Assembly: GCA_027315345.1 (NCBI GenBank) | Contig: DAHUYE010000090.1 | Span: forward strand, 234,724-298,723 | From: Actinomycetota bacterium | GTDB taxonomy: Bacteria > Actinomycetota > Acidimicrobiia > Acidimicrobiales > JAJPHE01 | Length of the DNA stretch: 64,000 nucleotides | Reading direction: 5' to 3' | Part shown: positions 58,540-64,000 of the stretch, in pieces | Layout: each line of letters opens with the position of its first letter | Position numbering within the stretch: the first letter of the stretch is position 1 | The notes under the pieces: generated by a model | What the model was told of the DNA's origin: nothing | Databases searched by the model: none | What the model saw: the letters and a program-made list of their open reading frames with translations, nothing else | Position numbers and translations under genes: made by a program

Positions 58540-58601
58540 CCGGTCAGTATGGCGGGCCGGGGATCACCCAATCGCCAACCCCGTCTCGCTACCTTGGATC
58601 G

Positions 58602-59360
58602 GTGGACAGCTGGGAGATGACCCGGGTGAACCTCCTGCCGGTACCGGTTGACGCCGCCCCGGTTCAGCCGGACTCGAGGGCCTGGGCCGAAGCCGAGATA
58701 GCCGAGTGGCTGAGCGAGGCCGATGAGGAGGCCGCCGCCATCATCGACCGGGCCCGGGCCGAGGCTCTGCGCTGTGAGCTGGCCGGCCACGATGAGCTCG
58801 AGCGCCTGAGGGAGGAGGCGGTCAAGGTCCGGATGGCCACCGCCGAGCGGGTGGCCCGCCGCCTGAACGAAGCCCGCTTCGAAGCCGACCAGCTCCTGGC
58901 CGAGGCCGGGATGCAGGCCGAGACCATGGTGAGCCAGGCTCGGGACCTGATCCGGGAGCTGGTGGCCGGGGTCGAAGCCGCCGCCGCCCCGCCCGCTCTG
59001 GCGGCCGGGACACCGGGGACCGGCCCCGGGCCGGCGGCCGAGGGGCTCCTGGCCGAAACCGTGTCCCGGCTCCGGGAACTGCTGGGCGCCGACGCCCTGG
59101 CCCTGCCCGGCCGTTCGGGCGTGCTCGATCTGTCCGGTGCCGTCGTGCTGGAGTGCCCGGTGGTCATGGACGACACCGCCCCGCTCCCCTCCCACCAGCT
59201 GGTCACCGACGTCCGCCTGGACCGCCAGCCGACCGGGACCAGACCCGGCCTGCTGGCTCTCCCCGTGGGCGGCGGGCAGGTGGATGACATCGTTCCGGCC
59301 ACCCCCATCCGGCCGGCCTGGTGGGACCGGATCGTGCAGAAGGTACGCAGAGCCGCCTGA
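58602..59360 (+). CDS. Coiled-coil protein of unknown function
   Basis: 252 residues from GTG 58602 with TACCTT 6 nt upstream. Residues about 28-118 form an Ala/Glu/Arg-rich coiled coil (AEIAEWLSEADEEAAAIIDRARAEAL..., ERVARRLNEARFEADQLLAEAGMQAETMVSQARDLIRELV), recalling DivIVA-like or ATP-synthase-b-like scaffolds, but the DivIVA N-terminal motif is missing. A Pro/Ala/Gly linker leads to a second domain with GLLALPVGGGQVDDIVPATPIRP. No membrane segment. It lies 18 bp upstream of glpX on the same strand. Family not recognised. Confidence 0.75.
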   Translation: MDSWEMTRVNLLPVPVDAAPVQPDSRAWAEAEIAEWLSEADEEAAAIIDRARAEALRCELAGHDELERLREEAVKVRMATAERVARRLNEARFEADQLLAEAGMQAETMVSQARDLIRELVAGVEAAAAPPALAAGTPGTGPGPAAEGLLAETVSRLRELLGADALALPGRSGVLDLSGAVVLECPVVMDDTAPLPSHQLVTDVRLDRQPTGTRPGLLALPVGGGQVDDIVPATPIRPAWWDRIVQKVRRAA

Positions 59361-59378
59361 CCTGGGTATCGTCCGCCC

Positions 59379-60377
59379 ATGGGCGACGGCACCCGATCAC
59401 CTGACCGCAACCTGGCCATGGAACTGGTCCGGGTCACCGAGGCGGCGGCCATGGCCGGCGCCCGGTGGATGGGAAGGGGGGACAAGGAGGGTGCCGACGG
59501 CGCCGCCGTGGACGCCATGCGGATCATGCTCCAGACCGTCAGCATGGACGGCATCGTCGTCATCGGAGAGGGCGAGAAGGACGAAGCTCCCATGCTTTTC
59601 AACGGGGAGCGGGTGGGCGACGGGACCTCACCGCTGATCGACATAGCCGTCGATCCCATCGAAGGGACCACTCCCACCGCCCTGGGCCGGGGCAACGCCC
59701 TGTCGGTCATAGCCGCCAGCGAGCGGGGCACCATGTTCAATCCCGGGCCCTGCGTTTACATGGACAAGCTGGCCGTGGGCCCGGCCGCGGCCGGCCTGGT
59801 CGACATCGACCGGGACGTCTCCTACAACCTCCAGGCCGTGGCCAAGGCCAAAGGCGTGAGTGTCCGGGACCTGACCGCGGTCGTCCTGGACCGGGACCGC
59901 CACCGGGAGCTGATATCCGAGATCCGCGATGCCGGCGCCCGGGTGCGGCTCATCCCCGACGGGGACGTGGCCGGCGTCATGTCGACGGCCTGGCCCGGCT
60001 CCGGCGTCGACATCCTCTTCGGCGTCGGCGGCACCCCGGAGGCCATCCTGGCCGCCTGCGCCATCAAATGCATGGGGGGCGAGCTCCAAGGCCGGCTCTG
60101 GCCCCGCACCCCCGAGGAGCGGGCCACGGCCGAGGCAGCGGGCTATGACGTCGACGCTGTCCTTTTGACCGAGGACCTGGTCCAGGGGGACAACTGCTTT
60201 TTCGCCGCCACCGGCATCACCGACGGGGACCTCCTGCGCGGCGTGCGCTACGAACCCGACCGGGGTGTGAGCACCCAGTCGCTGGTCACCCGCTCCCGCT
60301 CCGGCACGGTCCGCAAGGTCGAGGCCTGGCACCGGCTGTCCAAGTTGGAAGAGTTCAGCCTGGTCGACTTCAGCTGA
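59379..60377 (+). CDS. glpX: Fructose-1,6-bisphosphatase, class II
   Basis: 332 residues; TATCGT ends 6 nt before the ATG, so leaderless. Gluconeogenic phosphatase, metal dependent. Metal and substrate motifs: [16 protein letters not shown] (about 64), [52 protein letters not shown] and [20 protein letters not shown]. Supplies hexose phosphate to the glycogen genes located just upstream. Its 3' end is followed by repeat copy B. Confidence 0.96.
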   Translation: MGDGTRSPDRNLAMELVRVTEAAAMAGARWMGRGDKEGADGAAVDAMRIMLQTVSMDGIVVIGEGEKDEAPMLFNGERVGDGTSPLIDIAVDPIEGTTPTALGRGNALSVIAASERGTMFNPGPCVYMDKLAVGPAAAGLVDIDRDVSYNLQAVAKAKGVSVRDLTAVVLDRDRHRELISEIRDAGARVRLIPDGDVAGVMSTAWPGSGVDILFGVGGTPEAILAACAIKCMGGELQGRLWPRTPEERATAEAAGYDVDAVLLTEDLVQGDNCFFAATGITDGDLLRGVRYEPDRGVSTQSLVTRSRSGTVRKVEAWHRLSKLEEFSLVDFS

Positions 60378-60410
60378 CCACCCGGCGTCCCGGTCGCTCA
60401 CCAGGAGTGG

Positions 60411-60477
60411 CGGGGAATGAGGGATGCAACTTGAACGCACACCCCCGGATTTTGCGTTTTGTCGTCTGGTGGTGAAC
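60411..60477. repeat. Half copy (copy B) of the palindromic repeat
   Basis: Aligns without gaps to 42291-42357; I count 49 identities in 67 positions by eye. Best conserved are the left end (GGGGAATG) with GGGATGCAACTTGAA, and TTTTGTCG with the following CT-GTGGT. It matches the reverse complement of the right arm of copy A even better in the middle. The mirror arm is missing; the 2H-GNAT gene end begins right after. It sits between convergent genes. Confidence 0.8.
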
Positions 60478-60486
60478 TTTCGTTCT

Positions 60487-61419
60487 TCAGCGGCGGACGA
60501 GTACCGGCCCCGCGCCGGCTTCCTCGAAACCGCGGTGGCGGAGGAAGCCGGCTAGCCCAGCCGCGGCCGGATCGTCCCGCCAGGCCAGGCCGTCGGCCCC
60601 GAGGTCGGACTGGGCCCGGGCCACGGCGGCGGCCAACAGATGAGAGCCGACCCCGGTGCCCCGCTCGGAAGGGTGGACGAAAAGCTCGGTCAGCCACGCC
60701 ATCCGTTCCTCGTCCGGGCCGCCCGGCCCGGCCGGGTCCAGGCGGACTTCGGCCAGGCCGACGGGAGCGGACTGGCGGCGGGCGGTGATGACCAGGCCGG
60801 GTGGGAGGCCGAGGCGGGCCCGGACGGCGGGGTCATTGGGGGCAGTGAGCGGGCTGACGGACAGGTCGAGGGGCAGACCGCCCCGCCCCACCACCCAGGC
60901 GCCGCCCAGGACGGCTTCGAACCGCGGCGTCCAGCGCCGCCCCTCCCCTTCCTGCAGCAGGGTGATCCGGTCGAAGACCACCGAGTGGGTGTAATCGGCC
61001 AGGGCCCGAACGGCCGGGCCGATCCGGTCCTCCTCCACCTCGTCGGCCAGGGTGACGTGGGGGATGAAGGAGAAGGTGAGTTTTCGTCGGAGGGGGGGTT
61101 GGAAGACGGCCTCCCGGATGGCAGTCACGGCCGTCTCGGCGGCGGCCCCCAGGGTCAGGTAGACCACCGGGGTCACCGGCCAGAAGGTGGCCGGCGGGCC
61201 CAGGGTGGCCGGGATGGGAGCCGAGGCGGCGGCCACGGCGGAGAGGAGGGCCTCGGCGTCCTCCAGGCGCTCGGCGGGGACGTTGACAGGCGGGACCAGG
61301 GTCAGGTGGGACGGGATGCGGCCCAGGGCGTCGTCACCGAGGGCGCGGCGCACGCCGTCGATCTCGGCCGCAGCCGGCTCCGGCACGGGCAGTACGACCC
61401 CGAGGCGCAGGCGCGGCAT
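60487..61419 (-). CDS. 2H phosphoesterase (2'-5' RNA ligase-like) fused to GNAT acetyltransferase
   Basis: 310 residues. The N-terminal half (1-180) has the two HxTx motifs of 2H phosphoesterases (His38 in SHLTLVPP and His121 in PHVTLADE) in the YjcG/2'-5' RNA ligase-like arrangement, which act on RNA ends or cyclic nucleotide bonds. The C-terminal half (about 195-310) is an N-acetyltransferase with the acetyl-CoA loop LFVHPSERGTGVGSHLLAAAVARA (Q/RxxGxG/A pattern). Both active-site sets are complete. The substrate is unknown. Located between glpX (convergent) and atpC, 13 bp downstream of which it starts, on the same strand. Confidence 0.85.
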   Translation of the reverse strand: MPRLRLGVVLPVPEPAAAEIDGVRRALGDDALGRIPSHLTLVPPVNVPAERLEDAEALLSAVAAASAPIPATLGPPATFWPVTPVVYLTLGAAAETAVTAIREAVFQPPLRRKLTFSFIPHVTLADEVEEDRIGPAVRALADYTHSVVFDRITLLQEGEGRRWTPRFEAVLGGAWVVGRGGLPLDLSVSPLTAPNDPAVRARLGLPPGLVITARRQSAPVGLAEVRLDPAGPGGPDEERMAWLTELFVHPSERGTGVGSHLLAAAVARAQSDLGADGLAWRDDPAAAGLAGFLRHRGFEEAGAGPVLVRR

Positions 61420-61432
61420 CGGGACGGGAGGT

Positions 61433-61822
61433 TCAGCCTCCGGCGGCCTCGACCCGGGCCTGGGCCCGGCGCAGGGCCGCCTCCGCCTCGGGATCGTTGC
61501 CGGCGGCCACGGCCCGCTCGGCTTCCTCCCGGGCCCGCTGGGCCCGGGCCAGGTCGATGTCGTCGCCGGGCTCGGCCACGTCGGCCAGGATGGTGACCCG
61601 GTTGTGGTGGACCTCCACGAAACCGCCGTGGGCCGCCATCCGGGTCTCGCCCCCGCCTTCGGCGATTATGCGCACCACGCAGGGCTCGAGCACGCCGAGA
61701 TACGGCATGTGATCGGCCAGGAAGGCGATGTCACCGCCCTCGGTGCGGCACGTCACCATCTCGGCCTCCCCGGAGAAGAGGTTGCGCTGAGGTGTGACCA
61801 GCTCGACGTGGGTGGTGGCCAA
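61433..61822 (-). CDS. atpC: ATP synthase F1 epsilon subunit
   Basis: 129 residues. Central-stalk subunit that inhibits rotation. N-terminal beta sandwich with VELVTPQRNLFSGEAEMVTCRTEGGDIAFLADHMPYLGVL and AAHGGFVEVHHNRVTILAD, then the two-helix C-terminal domain. Starts 6 bp after the atpD stop in gene order gamma-beta-epsilon. Last gene of the atp operon. Confidence 0.95.
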   Translation of the reverse strand: MATTHVELVTPQRNLFSGEAEMVTCRTEGGDIAFLADHMPYLGVLEPCVVRIIAEGGGETRMAAHGGFVEVHHNRVTILADVAEPGDDIDLARAQRAREEAERAVAAGNDPEAEAALRRAQARVEAAGG

Positions 61823-61828
61823 GGTGGC

Positions 61829-64000
<2,172 letters not shown>

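Overview
The window is high-GC chromosomal DNA from an actinobacterium-type organism. Gene content is typical of Actinobacteria: a full mce/yrbE lipid-import locus with a separate Mkl-type ATPase, the GlgE maltose-1-phosphate route, a PASTA-domain Ser/Thr kinase, IclR next to leuCD, and GltX plus GatCAB in place of a recognisable GlnRS. The mix (citramalate synthase, two acyl-CoA dehydrogenases, class II FBPase, MeaB, leaderless starts) would fit a deep-branching lineage such as Acidimicrobiia, but that placement is inference. Nearly all of the window is ordinary, tightly packed core metabolism; only the extreme left edge looks mobile.

Layout. 1-376: 3' end of a tyrosine recombinase facing a tRNA-Gln(CTG), probably the right boundary of an integrated element lying off-window. 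394-5792: DUF218 protein, gltX, two divergent acyl-CoA dehydrogenases, an MscS-like channel. 5850-13491: branched-chain amino acid block 1 (attenuator leader, leuB-ilvE-cimA, then greA, IclR regulator, leuCD). 13550-24813: mce operon (yrbEA, yrbEB, mceA-F, Mce-associated protein, all minus) with a divergent Mkl ATPase and an Ala/Lys/Pro-rich membrane-anchored protein. 24819-28741: serine block (aspartate aminotransferase-serA, divergent serC). 28717-29730: site-2 protease. 29827-35035: branched-chain block 2 (ilvD, then a second attenuator leader, ilvB-ilvN-ilvC). 35036-35507: 472 bp without a gene, holding a candidate structured RNA. 35508-38721: gatCAB. 38727-42229: ferredoxin, SDR, PASTA kinase. 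42290-46675: palindromic repeat, ligA, mnmA, cysteine desulfurase. 46788-57580: galT and the glycogen/alpha-glucan locus (glgE-treS-mak-glgB, divergent glgP). 57577-61419: meaB, a coiled-coil protein, glpX, second copy of the repeat, a 2H phosphoesterase-GNAT fusion. 61433-64000: ATP synthase epsilon, beta and (partial) gamma.

How the parts work together. CimA, LeuCD and LeuB can make 2-oxobutyrate from pyruvate and acetyl-CoA; IlvBN, IlvC, IlvD and IlvE then complete isoleucine and valine, and LeuBCD with IlvE serve leucine (no leuA is seen here). Both operons begin with a short Ile/Val/Leu-rich leader peptide whose stop codon lies in the first of two hairpins, the second being a terminator: matched transcription attenuators. 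GltX would misacylate tRNA-Gln with Glu and GatCAB would amidate it. TreS, maltokinase, GlgE and GlgB form the complete trehalose-to-alpha-glucan route, and GlgP degrades the product.

The most interesting signals outside the genes are the two attenuators, a palindromic repeat present as a full copy (42290-42418) and a half copy (60411-60477), a 23-bp stem at 39064-39145 that pairs fully only as minus-strand RNA, the unassigned structured region upstream of ilvD, and a widespread TAnnnT motif 6-8 nt before start codons that implies leaderless transcription.
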